DNA of 11,843 nt from Fimenecus sp045602655 (GTDB taxonomy: Bacteria > Bacillota > Clostridia > Oscillospirales > Acutalibacteraceae), in the NCBI GenBank assembly GCA_045602655.1, contig JAZSBY010000043.1, positions 1 to 11,843 of the forward strand, in the 5' to 3' direction. This document shows, one piece after another, positions 1 through 7,140 of the stretch (position 1 is the first letter of the stretch; each line of letters starts with the position of its first letter). Position numbers and translations under genes: made by a program. Below the pieces are notes generated by a model that was not told the origin of the DNA, did not search any database, and saw only the letters and a list, made by a program, of their open reading frames with translations.

Positions 1-5
1 TAATA

Positions 6-33
6 TTGATTTTAAACTATTTAGTGATATAAT
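6..33 (+). promoter_or_regulatory. Promoter of the GNAT-permease unit
   Basis: A -35-like TTGATT (6-11) is followed 16 nt later by a perfect TATAAT (28-33). A TG one base upstream of the -10 (25-26) makes it an extended -10 promoter. The predicted transcript would begin near 40, leaving a very short leader before the ATG at 54. The call rests on motif matching only. Confidence 0.6.
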
Positions 34-53
34 ATCTCAAAGGGTGCGAGATA

Positions 54-509
54 ATGAATAAGTATACAATTGAGAAATTACATATTGAAGATTACCAAAA
101 ATGCAGTAATATTTGGAATATGAAAAAATGTGAATTCACCGATAAATTTAGAAAAGAAATTGAAAATGGAAACCGTGTTGTTTTTATTTATAAAATCGGT
201 GATGAATTCATTGGTGAAATCGCTTATGTTTTTGATATGGATGATACTGATTATACTATTCCAAACAAGAGAATATATATTTCACGACTTATTGTCAAAA
301 AGGAATATAGAAACCGTGGTATTGGCAGTATTTTAATTGATTATATTTTAGAAGAAATAAAAAGATTAGGCTATAAAGAAGCTACAATCGGTGTTGACAA
401 AGATAACGCAACTGCTTTGCATCTTTACCAAAAGAAAGGTTTTACTAACATCCTTTTTGATGGTGAAGACGAATTCGGTAAATTTTACAAATTGATGAAA
501 GAGATATAA
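54..509 (+). CDS. GNAT-family N-acetyltransferase
   Basis: A 151-residue single-domain GNAT protein, expected to transfer an acetyl group from acetyl-CoA to an amine. The acceptor cannot be told from sequence. The acetyl-CoA pyrophosphate-binding motif R/Q-x-x-G-x-G/A is seen as R86-N-R-G-I-G91, preceded by the usual beta strand (IYISRLIV, 74-81). The C-terminal N-x-x-A-x-x-x-Y-x-x-x-G-F signature is at N118 to F130. Length is normal for the family, and there is no signal peptide or membrane segment, so it is cytoplasmic. The ATG at 54 has an AGGG-type RBS near 41 and is the first start after a good promoter. The permease gene begins 1 nt after its stop, so the two are almost certainly co-transcribed and probably translationally coupled. 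The substrate may be related to whatever the permease moves, but that is inference. Confidence 0.88.
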   Translation: MNKYTIEKLHIEDYQKCSNIWNMKKCEFTDKFRKEIENGNRVVFIYKIGDEFIGEIAYVFDMDDTDYTIPNKRIYISRLIVKKEYRNRGIGSILIDYILEEIKRLGYKEATIGVDKDNATALHLYQKKGFTNILFDGEDEFGKFYKLMKEI

Positions 510-510
510 T

Positions 511-1617
511 ATGGGTAAAGTCAAGAACTTTATTAAAAATGAAATTGTGCTTATAATTTCCTTTGCATTGGCAGTTATTTCTACATTTTTTGTAACTCCC
601 AACAAGGGATATTTTGATTATATTGATTTTCGGACATTGGGATTGCTATTCTGCCTGATGTCTGTTATGGCAGGACTTAATAATCTTGGTATTTTTAAGT
701 TTATTGCTGAAAAAATGCTTTCAAAGATAAAAAGCATTTCAGGTATAACGCTAATTTTGTGTCTGCTCTGTTTCTTTTCTTCAATGGTTATTACAAATGA
801 TGTTGCTTTGATTACATTTGTACCTTTTACTATAACAGCATTAAAACTATCGGATAAAACAAATAAACTTATTTGGATTGTAACCGTTGAAACTATTGCC
901 GCAAACCTTGGCAGTATGCTGACACCGATTGGTAATCCGCAGAATTTATATTTATTCTCTACATTCAACATGAGTATGGGTGATTTTATTGCCACCATTC
1001 TCCCCTACGCATTACTTTCTCTTGTGCTCATTGTTATATCTTGTCTTTTTGTCGGAAAAGATGGAATTATTATGCAAGAAAAAGACACTACTTTTAGTTT
1101 TAAAAAATTACATATTGTAGTTTATTGTTCTCTTTTTATTCTCGCATTGTTAACTGTTTTTCGTGTAATTCCATACAAAATTACGGTTTTAATTACTCTT
1201 GTTATCTTAATAATTTTTGACAGAAAGATTATTTTAAAAGTTGATTATAGTTTATTATTCACTTTTATTTTCCTATTCATTTTCATTGGAAATCTTGGTA
1301 TAATTAAGTCGATTAGTGAGTTTTTGAAGAATATTGTTAACGGAAATGAAGTTTTAGTCGGTATTGCTTCAAGTCAGATTTTTTCAAATGTACCTGCAGC
1401 AATTCTTCTCTCAAAATTCACTGAAAATGCAAAAGATTTGCTGATTGGGGTAAACCTTGGTGGACTTGGCACACTCATAGCTTCCATGGCAAGTTTAATT
1501 TCTTTTAAATTTGTAGTTAAAGAAAAAGTTAATAATGGTAAATACATATTGACCTTCACAATATTGAACATTATATTTTTAGTGTTTAATTTGTTGTTGT
1601 GGTTAGTAATTAGATAA
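511..1617 (+). CDS. SLC13/ArsB (citrate transporter-like) permease
   Basis: A 368-residue integral membrane protein of the ion transporter superfamily that includes SLC13 anion symporters, CitMHS and ArsB. Hydrophobic stretches run throughout, about ten likely membrane segments, with a short hydrophilic loop near 183-200. Family-type motifs are visible: ITNDVAL (94-100), TPIGNPQN (138-145), SNVPAA (292-297) and NLGGLGT (315-321). The first and third resemble the paired hairpin and ligand/sodium-site motifs of these transporters. The likely substrate is a small anion (dicarboxylate, citrate, sulfate or oxyanion), with Na+ or H+ coupling, but the substrate cannot be assigned. At 368 residues it is shorter than typical members (about 420-480), and appears intact rather than truncated: it has a normal start, a normal stop and a terminator right after. 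The ATG at 511 lies 1 nt past the GNAT stop, with a weak purine-rich RBS in the end of that gene. Confidence 0.85.
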   Translation: MGKVKNFIKNEIVLIISFALAVISTFFVTPNKGYFDYIDFRTLGLLFCLMSVMAGLNNLGIFKFIAEKMLSKIKSISGITLILCLLCFFSSMVITNDVALITFVPFTITALKLSDKTNKLIWIVTVETIAANLGSMLTPIGNPQNLYLFSTFNMSMGDFIATILPYALLSLVLIVISCLFVGKDGIIMQEKDTTFSFKKLHIVVYCSLFILALLTVFRVIPYKITVLITLVILIIFDRKIILKVDYSLLFTFIFLFIFIGNLGIIKSISEFLKNIVNGNEVLVGIASSQIFSNVPAAILLSKFTENAKDLLIGVNLGGLGTLIASMASLISFKFVVKEKVNNGKYILTFTILNIIFLVFNLLLWLVIR

Positions 1618-1621
1618 AAAT

Positions 1622-1657
1622 TGGGTACTCGATTGAACCGAGTACCCATTAGTTTTA
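1622..1657. terminator. Bidirectional terminator between convergent genes
   Basis: A perfect 10-bp stem (1622-1631 with 1639-1648) encloses a 7-nt loop. On the plus strand it is followed by a T-rich run (1649-1660) that ends the permease unit. On the minus strand the A-run at 1616-1620 becomes a short U-tract, so the same hairpin can end the araBAD transcript. The araD stop codon is 6 bp from the stem. Confidence 0.85.
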
Positions 1658-2350
1658 TTTCTTTTGTCCATAGTAGGCATTTGCACCGTGTTTTCGGAGG
1701 TAATGCTTATCAAGTAATTCTTGTTGCATAGGTTTGATTTGCGGATTCATCATTATATTATGCCAAGCCATAAATGCAAGTTCTTCAAGAACAACTGCAT
1801 TGTGAACTGCATTAAACGGGTCAGTTCCCCAAGAGAATGGTCCGTGGCTATGAACAAGGACTGACGGAATCTCGTCAGGATTGATTTTTTCAAAGGTTTC
1901 TGTAATTACAAGACCTGTTTCAAGCTCGTATTTGCCGTTAATTTCACGAGGTGTCATTTTTCTTGTACAAGGAATTTCACCGTAGAAATAGTCAGCGTGA
2001 GTAGTACCAAGTGCAGGAATTCCCATCCCTGCCTGTGCAAAGGTTGTTGCCCAACGGGAATGAGTATGAACAACACCACCAATATTAGGAAAGGCATTGT
2101 AAAGTGCCACATGAGTATCAGTATCGGATGATGGATTTAAGTCACCCTCAACTTTTTTACCGGTTTTAAGGTCAACCACAACCATATCCTCGGGCTTCAT
2201 TTCACCATATTCAACACCAGATGGTTTAATAACCATTAAGCCTTTTTCTCTGTCAACACCTGAAACATTACCCCAGGTAAATGTTACAAGTTCATACTGA
2301 GGCAAGCACATATTTGCCTCATATACCTTTTTCTTTAAATCTTCAAGCAT
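1655..2350 (-). CDS. araD: L-ribulose-5-phosphate 4-epimerase
   Basis: Converts L-ribulose-5-phosphate to D-xylulose-5-phosphate, the last step before arabinose carbon enters the pentose phosphate pathway. It is cytoplasmic and belongs to the class II aldolase/epimerase family. Its 231 residues match the length of the E. coli enzyme. Visible active-site features are GNVSG (27-31), KPSG (42-45), SSDTDTH (74-80, with the metal-region Asp at 76), HTH (H95 and H97), D120 in the THADYFYG segment, the LVHSHGPF metal-ligand segment (165-172), and a C-terminal HGANAYYGQ carrying the tyrosine that completes the neighbouring subunit's site in known AraD. The ATG has an AAGGAGAG RBS (2357-2364) that overlaps the araA stop codon, with 12 nt between the two genes, so translation is tightly coupled. 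Last gene of the araBAD operon; a hairpin terminator follows. Confidence 0.97.
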   Translation of the reverse strand: MLEDLKKKVYEANMCLPQYELVTFTWGNVSGVDREKGLMVIKPSGVEYGEMKPEDMVVVDLKTGKKVEGDLNPSSDTDTHVALYNAFPNIGGVVHTHSRWATTFAQAGMGIPALGTTHADYFYGEIPCTRKMTPREINGKYELETGLVITETFEKINPDEIPSVLVHSHGPFSWGTDPFNAVHNAVVLEELAFMAWHNIMMNPQIKPMQQELLDKHYLRKHGANAYYGQKK

Positions 2351-2362
2351 AGGTTTCTCTCC

Positions 2363-3841
2363 TTACTTTAATTTCCAAGCCAAATCTGCAAGGAATAAAT
2401 CCTTTTCAAGACCTGCAACAGTTGTGTCCTTATTGATATGAACAAATTCAATATCCATCATATTTGCCCAGTCTTTCATCTGTTCTGCTGTTACATCATA
2501 GCTTAATACCGTGTGATGAGCACCACCTGCTGTAATCCAACATTCAATACCTGTTTCCAGCGATGGCTCCGCTCTCCACATTACACGAGCAACAGGAAGA
2601 TTTGGCATTTCCATAATAGGTTTAACGCATTCGATATCCTGACAGATAAGACGAAGACGACCACCCATATCAACCAGAGATACTACAATTGCACTACCTG
2701 CTTTACCTTCAAAAACAAGACGAGCAGGGTCTTTTTCATTCATACCGATTCCAAGGTGATGTGTTTCGATTCTTGGTTTACCCTCTGCCATTGAAGGACA
2801 AACTTCAAGCATATGAGCACCGAGGCTGTATTCTTCACCTTCAACAAGGTGATATGTATAATCTTCCATAAAGCCTGTGCCACCATTTTTGCCCTCCGCC
2901 ATAGCCTTCATAATAGCAGTCATAGCAGCAACTTTCCAGTCACCTTCACCACCATAGCCATAGCCCTGAGCCATCAGGTGCTGGCTTGCAAGACCCGGAA
3001 GCTGTTCCATACCGTAAAGGTCTTGGAATGTATTTGAGAATGCCATACAGCTCTCTGCGTCAAGCATTTTCTTCATTGCAATTTCTTCACGAGCCTGATA
3101 ACGGATTGCTTCTATATTATCAGTTGCAAAATCATATTCTGCTTTGTAAACATCCATAAGAGCATCGATTTCAGCTTCTGTTACTTCGTTCATAACCTTT
3201 ACAAGGTCACCAACTGCCCAAGTATTAACCTGCCAACCGAGTTTTGCCTGAACTTCTACCTTATCTCCTTCTGTAACAGCAACTTCACGCATATTGTCAC
3301 CAAAACGCATAACTTTAAGTTCCTTACTTACAGCAACACCAACTGCTGAACGCATCCAGTCACCAAGACGAGTGCGAACTGAATCTTTTGTCCAATGTCC
3401 TGCGATAACTTTTCTCGGCATACGAAGTCTGGCTGCGATAAATCCGTGTTCACGGTCACCGTGAGCAGCCTGATTAAGATTCATAAAATCCATATCAATT
3501 TCATCGTTAGGAATTTCTGTATTATACTGTGTTGCAAGATGGCAATATGGTTTCTGTAAGTCTACAAAACCGTTAATCCACATTTTTGATGGACTGAATG
3601 TATGACACCAAGTAATAATACCTGCACATTTTTTGTCATAATTTGCCTCTCTAACAACATCTGTGATTTCTTTGTTTGTTTTTGCAGTTACTTTATAAAC
3701 TACTTTGCAAGGAAGAGTACCTGATGCGTTGAGTTCATCAACCATTTCCTGTGCACGAGCTGCAACAGTTTCCAAAACTTCAGGACCATAAAGGAACTGA
3801 CTGCCAACTACAAACCAAAATTCATAATTCTTAAGACTCAT
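2363..3841 (-). CDS. araA: L-arabinose isomerase
   Basis: Interconverts L-arabinose and L-ribulose; a Mn2+-dependent cytoplasmic enzyme. It has 492 residues, close to the roughly 500 of E. coli AraA. The four metal/catalytic positions of the family are all present with a constant offset of 7 from E. coli numbering: E299 (in GGEGDW), E326 (in FMEDYTYH), H343 (in GAHMLEV) and H443 (in GGAHHTV). The N-terminal EFWFVVGSQFLYG motif (7-19) is also typical. The ATG is preceded by GGAG (3850-3853) at 8-nt spacing. It starts 18 nt after the araB stop and is the middle gene of the operon. No sign of a break or unusual composition. The identity is secure; whether it also accepts D-galactose, as many homologues do, cannot be seen. 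Confidence 0.98.
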   Translation of the reverse strand: MSLKNYEFWFVVGSQFLYGPEVLETVAARAQEMVDELNASGTLPCKVVYKVTAKTNKEITDVVREANYDKKCAGIITWCHTFSPSKMWINGFVDLQKPYCHLATQYNTEIPNDEIDMDFMNLNQAAHGDREHGFIAARLRMPRKVIAGHWTKDSVRTRLGDWMRSAVGVAVSKELKVMRFGDNMREVAVTEGDKVEVQAKLGWQVNTWAVGDLVKVMNEVTEAEIDALMDVYKAEYDFATDNIEAIRYQAREEIAMKKMLDAESCMAFSNTFQDLYGMEQLPGLASQHLMAQGYGYGGEGDWKVAAMTAIMKAMAEGKNGGTGFMEDYTYHLVEGEEYSLGAHMLEVCPSMAEGKPRIETHHLGIGMNEKDPARLVFEGKAGSAIVVSLVDMGGRLRLICQDIECVKPIMEMPNLPVARVMWRAEPSLETGIECWITAGGAHHTVLSYDVTAEQMKDWANMMDIEFVHINKDTTVAGLEKDLFLADLAWKLK

Positions 3842-3859
3842 AATTTTTTCTCCATTCTT

Positions 3860-5458
3860 TTATTTAAGAGTGTTAATTGCACATTTTTCAACTGCAACTG
3901 CCGTTTCGTATCTCATAATATATTCATTGAAGCCGTCAACATCCGCTTTGTCAGGCTCAATAACACTTGCTTCATACTCTGCAAAAACTTTGTTTTCAAG
4001 ATAATCTTCGAGCGGCTCATTTTCCTTGTTTACCATATATGCTGCAAGGAGTGCGATACCCCAAGCACCACCCTCACCTGCAGTTTCCATAACTGCAACG
4101 GGAGTATTAAGAGCACCTGCCATAAGTTTTTGACCGACAATAGGAGTTTTGAAAAGTCCACCGTGACCTAAAAGCTTTTCAATCTGAACATTTTCTTTAT
4201 CAAAAAGAATGTTCATACCAAGGCGAAGAGTTGCCATTGTGCCATAAAGTTGTGCTCTCATAAAGTTTGCAAGAGAGAATTTGCTGTCGGGCATTCTTAC
4301 AAGTAATGGTCTGCCCTCGGCAGTATCAGTTACAGGCTCACCTGAATAATAGTTGAAGTTGATAATCCCATTACAATCTGTGTCCCCTTTAAGTGCTTCG
4401 GCATAAAGCATATCATAGAGAGCAGGTTTGTTAACCTCTACACCGCTGTTTTCAAGCACTTCCGCAAAAAGTTTTACATAAGCATCAAGGTCTGATGTGC
4501 AAGTATTACAATGCACCATAGCAACTGGTTTGCCTGTTGGAGTTGTTACCATATCAATTTCTGTATAAACATCTGAAAGTGCTTTATCAAGAACAATCAT
4601 ACCAAAAATTGAAGTACCTGCTGAAATGTTGCCTGTTTTTGCTGCAACACTGTTTGTTGCAACCATACCTGTACCTGCATCACCCTCAGGTGGGCAAAGT
4701 GGAATTCCTGCCTCTAATTCACCGGTAGGGTCAAGGAGTAATGCACCGTCTTTTGTAAGAGTTCCCGCATTGTCCCCTGCAAGTAAAATCTTTGGAAGAA
4801 TGTCAAGGAGTTTGAATGAATAACCTTTTTCTGCTACCAAAGCATCAAACTGCTCAACCATTTTTTCGTCGTAGCAATTTTTAGTGCTATCAATTGGGAA
4901 CATACCTGCTGCTTCACCGATACCGATTACCTTCTCACCCGTGAGCATCCAATGAACATAGCCCTCAAGCGTTGTTAAAAAGTCGATATTCGGAAGATGG
5001 TCTTCCTTATTCAAAATTGCTTGATATAGATGTGCAATACTCCAACGCTGCGGAATATTGAACTTGAAAAGATTAGTAAGTTCAGTTGCAGACTGTTCTG
5101 TAATAGTGTTTCTCCAAGTTCTGAATTCTGCTAACTGTTTACCATCCCTATCAAACGGAAGATAACCGTGCATCATAGCAGAAAAGCCCATAGCCTTTAA
5201 TTTGGTGAGTTTAACATCGTACTTTTCTTCTACGTCAACTTTAAGGTTTTTATAAGCATCCTGAAGACCTGTCCAAACATCGTCAAGATGGTATGTCCAG
5301 ACACCATTTTCAAAGCGATTTTCCCAACCGTGAGAACCACTTGCGATAGGATTATGTTTTTCGTCAATCAAAACGGCTTTAATTCGTGTTGAGCCCATTT
5401 CAATACCCAACACAGCATTACCATTCCGGATTGTATTTTTAATTTCCTGAATATTCAA
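3860..5458 (-). CDS. araB: FGGY-family L-ribulokinase (AraB-type)
   Basis: Predicted to phosphorylate L-ribulose to L-ribulose-5-phosphate, the step between araA and araD. The FGGY signs are an N-terminal phosphate-binding segment (LGIEMGSTRIKAVLID, 17-32), a putative catalytic Asp in PPEGDAGTGM (D260), GNISAGTSIFGM (276-287) and a C-terminal adenosine-site GHGGLFKTP (431-438). Glu20 stands where many FGGY kinases have Asp, and the N-terminus is about 14 residues longer than usual, so this is a divergent branch rather than the enterobacterial type. The kinase function is strongly supported by its place before araA. There is no ATG near the start. A TTG at 5465-5467 touches the GGGAG RBS (5468-5472) with no spacing, while a second in-frame TTG three codons later (5456-5458) has 9-nt spacing, so I chose the latter, giving 532 residues. 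First gene of the operon. Confidence 0.9.
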   Translation of the reverse strand: MNIQEIKNTIRNGNAVLGIEMGSTRIKAVLIDEKHNPIASGSHGWENRFENGVWTYHLDDVWTGLQDAYKNLKVDVEEKYDVKLTKLKAMGFSAMMHGYLPFDRDGKQLAEFRTWRNTITEQSATELTNLFKFNIPQRWSIAHLYQAILNKEDHLPNIDFLTTLEGYVHWMLTGEKVIGIGEAAGMFPIDSTKNCYDEKMVEQFDALVAEKGYSFKLLDILPKILLAGDNAGTLTKDGALLLDPTGELEAGIPLCPPEGDAGTGMVATNSVAAKTGNISAGTSIFGMIVLDKALSDVYTEIDMVTTPTGKPVAMVHCNTCTSDLDAYVKLFAEVLENSGVEVNKPALYDMLYAEALKGDTDCNGIINFNYYSGEPVTDTAEGRPLLVRMPDSKFSLANFMRAQLYGTMATLRLGMNILFDKENVQIEKLLGHGGLFKTPIVGQKLMAGALNTPVAVMETAGEGGAWGIALLAAYMVNKENEPLEDYLENKVFAEYEASVIEPDKADVDGFNEYIMRYETAVAVEKCAINTLK

Positions 5459-5467
5459 ATTTTCCAA

Positions 5468-5472
5468 CTCCC
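5468..5472 (-). promoter_or_regulatory. RBS that decides the araB TTG start
   Basis: GGGAG on the minus strand directly abuts the upstream TTG (5465-5467), too close for initiation. It sits 9 nt before the next in-frame TTG (5456-5458). Reading upstream in frame, no ATG or GTG occurs before a stop codon at 5507-5509, so a non-ATG start is required. Confidence 0.65.
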
Positions 5473-5495
5473 AACTGTGAAAATTTATCCATAAA

Positions 5496-5524
5496 ATTAT
5501 ATCACTTTAAAGTGAATTTCGCAA
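5496..5524 (-). promoter_or_regulatory. araBAD promoter
   Basis: On the minus strand there is a -35-like TTGCGA (5519-5524), a 17-nt spacer, then a perfect TATAAT -10 (5496-5501) with a TG one base upstream, an extended -10. The start point should fall near 5489, giving a leader of about 30 nt. The -35 begins 6 bp after the GH5 stop codon, so araBAD has its own promoter and need not depend on GH5 transcription. Confidence 0.75.
5502..5515. promoter_or_regulatory. Operator-like palindrome in the araBAD promoter
   Basis: TCACTTTAAAGTGA is a perfect 14-bp inverted repeat with no central spacer. It fills most of the 17-bp interval between the -35 and -10 elements, directly against the -10. A dimeric repressor bound here would block RNA polymerase. 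It is AT-rich, has no loop and no following T-run, so it is not a terminator. The cognate regulator is not in the window, and the site is not obviously like the Bacillus AraR operator as I remember it. Confidence 0.6.
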
Positions 5525-5529
5525 TAGAA

Positions 5530-6780
5530 TTACAGCAATTTGCTCATTTCCACATCATTAAATGTGAAAGTTTTTGTAGGTGTTATTTCAAGAATAAAAC
5601 TGATTATTTCTTCATAGGAAGCAGTTTTAATGTCAATTCGTTTCACATTCTGGTTGAATATTCCCCACTGACTACCCGCATTGTATGTTTTATAATTCCA
5701 TTTTGTACGGTTTATGTTGTAAAGTTTATAAAGCATCTGTGCAAAGTATTCATTTTCACCGTTGTTATATTCGCCGTTGTAAACTGCCACTTTCCATTTT
5801 CTTCTGATTTTATCCAGTTCCTTTACACGATAGCGAATCATATCGGTTGATTTGTCATAAATGTGTAATTGATACATTACATTCTCGTATCCAAAATCAT
5901 TTGGATTTGGTAAAACCTCAGTTGACCATATACCTTCAAATGAAATTATATGATTTTCGTCAACCTCTCTTATTGCCTTATAAAGAATGTCGTAAGCTTT
6001 GTTTGTCTGTGCAACTGCTTCAGCACTTTCTGCTTCCCAAGAATAGTCCCCACTATATCCACCGTTATTCTGTGGCTCATTTAAAAGGTCATAAACTGCG
6101 ATTATTTCATTATCTTTATATCTTTCTGCGATAGTTGTCCAAAGTTCAACGCAAGTCTCCATTTTCTCTTCATAAAGTTCATTTCGACCTGCTTTACCAG
6201 TACTATGGTTTTTGCTTTGTCCACCCGGTGCACCGTGCATATCAAGAATGATATAAATTCCATATTTTTCACAAGTTTCGATAAGCCAGTCAATTCGCAT
6301 AAATCCAGGGTTTTCATTGTGATTATCAGTAAGCCAAGTGCCGTCTTCATTCATAAAATTACGATACCAGAATGGTACACGGACGCAATTAAAACCAAGT
6401 TTCTCAATCTGTGCAATATCATTTTCAGTTATGAAATTATCCATAAAAGTTTTTTCGATTTCTGCAGTTTTTTCTTCGCCAAATCTATTGTTAAGTACTT
6501 CCAAAGTGTCATAATGTGCCCAATCATGAGTATATTCAGGCACAAATCCCATCCATGTTTCCCACAAAAGCCAGTTACCTAAATTAACACCATTAAGTAC
6601 TATTTTTTTGCCATTTTCGTCAACTACATAGCCTTTTTTATTAACAGAAAGCATGCTCATTTCATGTGAGTTTTCGTAGTTGTATTCTGTTAAGGGTTTT
6701 ACTTCAGGTTGAGTAACATTAACCCCTAAAAGGGATAAAAGAATTGAAATAACAAGTGATATTGATGTAATAGTTTTCAT
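5530..6780 (-). CDS. Secreted GH5 glycoside hydrolase, exo-1,3-glucanase-like
   Basis: A 416-residue glycoside hydrolase family 5 enzyme. Residues 1-22 look like a Sec signal peptide (Lys2, then a hydrophobic core ISLVISILLSLLG) with no lipobox Cys, so it is probably exported. The TIM-barrel landmarks are NGVNLGNWLLWE (63-74), CVRVPFWYR (132-140), DMHGAPGGQ (180-188), the acid/base Glu235 in LLNEPQ, the QLHIY strand (304-308), the nucleophile Glu337 in NGEY, and SQWG (370-373). The NLGNW and HGAPG segments resemble exo-beta-1,3-glucanases more than endocellulases, so a beta-glucan substrate is inferred; specificity is open. No carbohydrate-binding or dockerin domain is visible. An ATG 18 nt upstream (6796-6798) was rejected because the AAAGGA RBS lies inside that extension and the predicted transcript starts at about the same place. 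Lies just upstream of araBAD but has its own promoter. Confidence 0.88.
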   Translation of the reverse strand: MKTITSISLVISILLSLLGVNVTQPEVKPLTEYNYENSHEMSMLSVNKKGYVVDENGKKIVLNGVNLGNWLLWETWMGFVPEYTHDWAHYDTLEVLNNRFGEEKTAEIEKTFMDNFITENDIAQIEKLGFNCVRVPFWYRNFMNEDGTWLTDNHNENPGFMRIDWLIETCEKYGIYIILDMHGAPGGQSKNHSTGKAGRNELYEEKMETCVELWTTIAERYKDNEIIAVYDLLNEPQNNGGYSGDYSWEAESAEAVAQTNKAYDILYKAIREVDENHIISFEGIWSTEVLPNPNDFGYENVMYQLHIYDKSTDMIRYRVKELDKIRRKWKVAVYNGEYNNGENEYFAQMLYKLYNINRTKWNYKTYNAGSQWGIFNQNVKRIDIKTASYEEIISFILEITPTKTFTFNDVEMSKLL

Positions 6781-6789
6781 AAAGCAACA

Positions 6790-6795
6790 TCCTTT
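6790..6795 (-). promoter_or_regulatory. RBS that decides the GH5 start
   Basis: AAAGGA on the minus strand lies 9 nt before the ATG at 6778-6780 and just after the alternative ATG at 6796-6798. It therefore supports the shorter protein, which begins directly with the signal peptide. Confidence 0.75.
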
Positions 6796-6804
6796 CATAA
6801 TCTA

Positions 6805-6833
6805 ATTATATTGCATTCATACCGGGATTTCAA
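6805..6833 (-). promoter_or_regulatory. Promoter of the GH5 gene
   Basis: TTGAAA (6828-6833), a 17-nt spacer, and a perfect TATAAT (6805-6810) on the minus strand form a near-consensus sigma-A promoter. The expected start is near 6798, leaving a leader of only about 18 nt that contains the RBS. Confidence 0.75.
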
Positions 6834-6895
6834 GAAAAATGTTGTTTATAAGTCTTCGCATACATTTGCAAAATTGAATTTGTGTGGATGTTTTA

Positions 6896-7067
6896 TCCCC
6901 CCTTCCGTCACCTTGCGGTGACACCTTCCCCTCCAGGGGGGCAGGCTATATTAGGCTCCACCCTTGAGGGGTGCGGGTGTCCGGTGGACACCTCTGCGTA
7001 GCAGAAGCACTGCCTGAGCCGGCAGGCGAGTAATGGAGCTGTCGGGTGAAACAAGACTGAGGGGGGA
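6896..7067. repeat. 172-bp GC-rich multi-hairpin element, MITE/REP-like
   Basis: Fills half of the 342-bp gap between GH5 and prmA. It is bounded by perfect 8-bp inverted ends, TCCCCCCT (6896-6903) and AGGGGGGA (7060-7067). By hand count it is about 63% G+C, against clearly AT-rich flanks. Inside are consecutive short stems: GTCACC/GGTGAC (6907-6922), CCCC/GGGG (6928-6939), CACCC/GGGTG (6959-6973), GGTGTCC/GGACACC (6976-6992), TCTGC/GCAGA (6993-7005) and GCCTG/CAGGC (7012-7027). I see no convincing gene in it and no clear target-site duplication. Similar GC-rich palindromic intergenic elements are, from memory, dispersed in gut Ruminococcaceae genomes; copy number here cannot be judged from one window. 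It could also form a structured RNA if read through. Confidence 0.65.
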
Positions 7068-7094
7068 AAGAAACAGACAAACTCCAATTTATAC

Positions 7095-7128
7095 AACAAA
7101 ATAATAAGGGCGGAGCAAGAACTCCGCC
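7095..7128 (-). terminator. Terminator of prmA
   Basis: A 7-bp GC-rich stem GGCGGAG/CTCCGCC (7109-7115 with 7122-7128) has a 6-nt loop. Read on the minus strand it is followed by a T-rich stretch (complement of 7095-7108). It starts 12 bp after the prmA stop codon. Confidence 0.85.
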
Positions 7129-7140
7129 AAACCATTAAGA

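Noticed and set aside
618..998. 126-codon minus-strand frame opposite the permease
   Set aside because: Antisense of a clear membrane protein gene with no RBS or domain support.
2513..3037. Plus-strand reading frames opposite araA
   Set aside because: Antisense shadows of a well-conserved gene; Cys/His-rich translations with no recognisable domain.
5502..5530. Catabolite (cre-like) site near the araB -35
   Set aside because: The sequence around the CG in TTGCGAAATTCA aligns poorly with the cre consensus on either side, so I do not call it.
6797..6809. AT-only inverted repeat (ATAAT/ATTAT) over the GH5 -10
   Set aside because: Five-base arms of A/T around the -10 are expected by chance in this AT-rich DNA.
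6908..7135. 75-codon minus-strand reading frame over the GC-rich element
   Set aside because: It is made of the hairpin repeats and the prmA terminator, with Cys/Pro/Arg-rich low-meaning sequence and no RBS; an artefact of composition.
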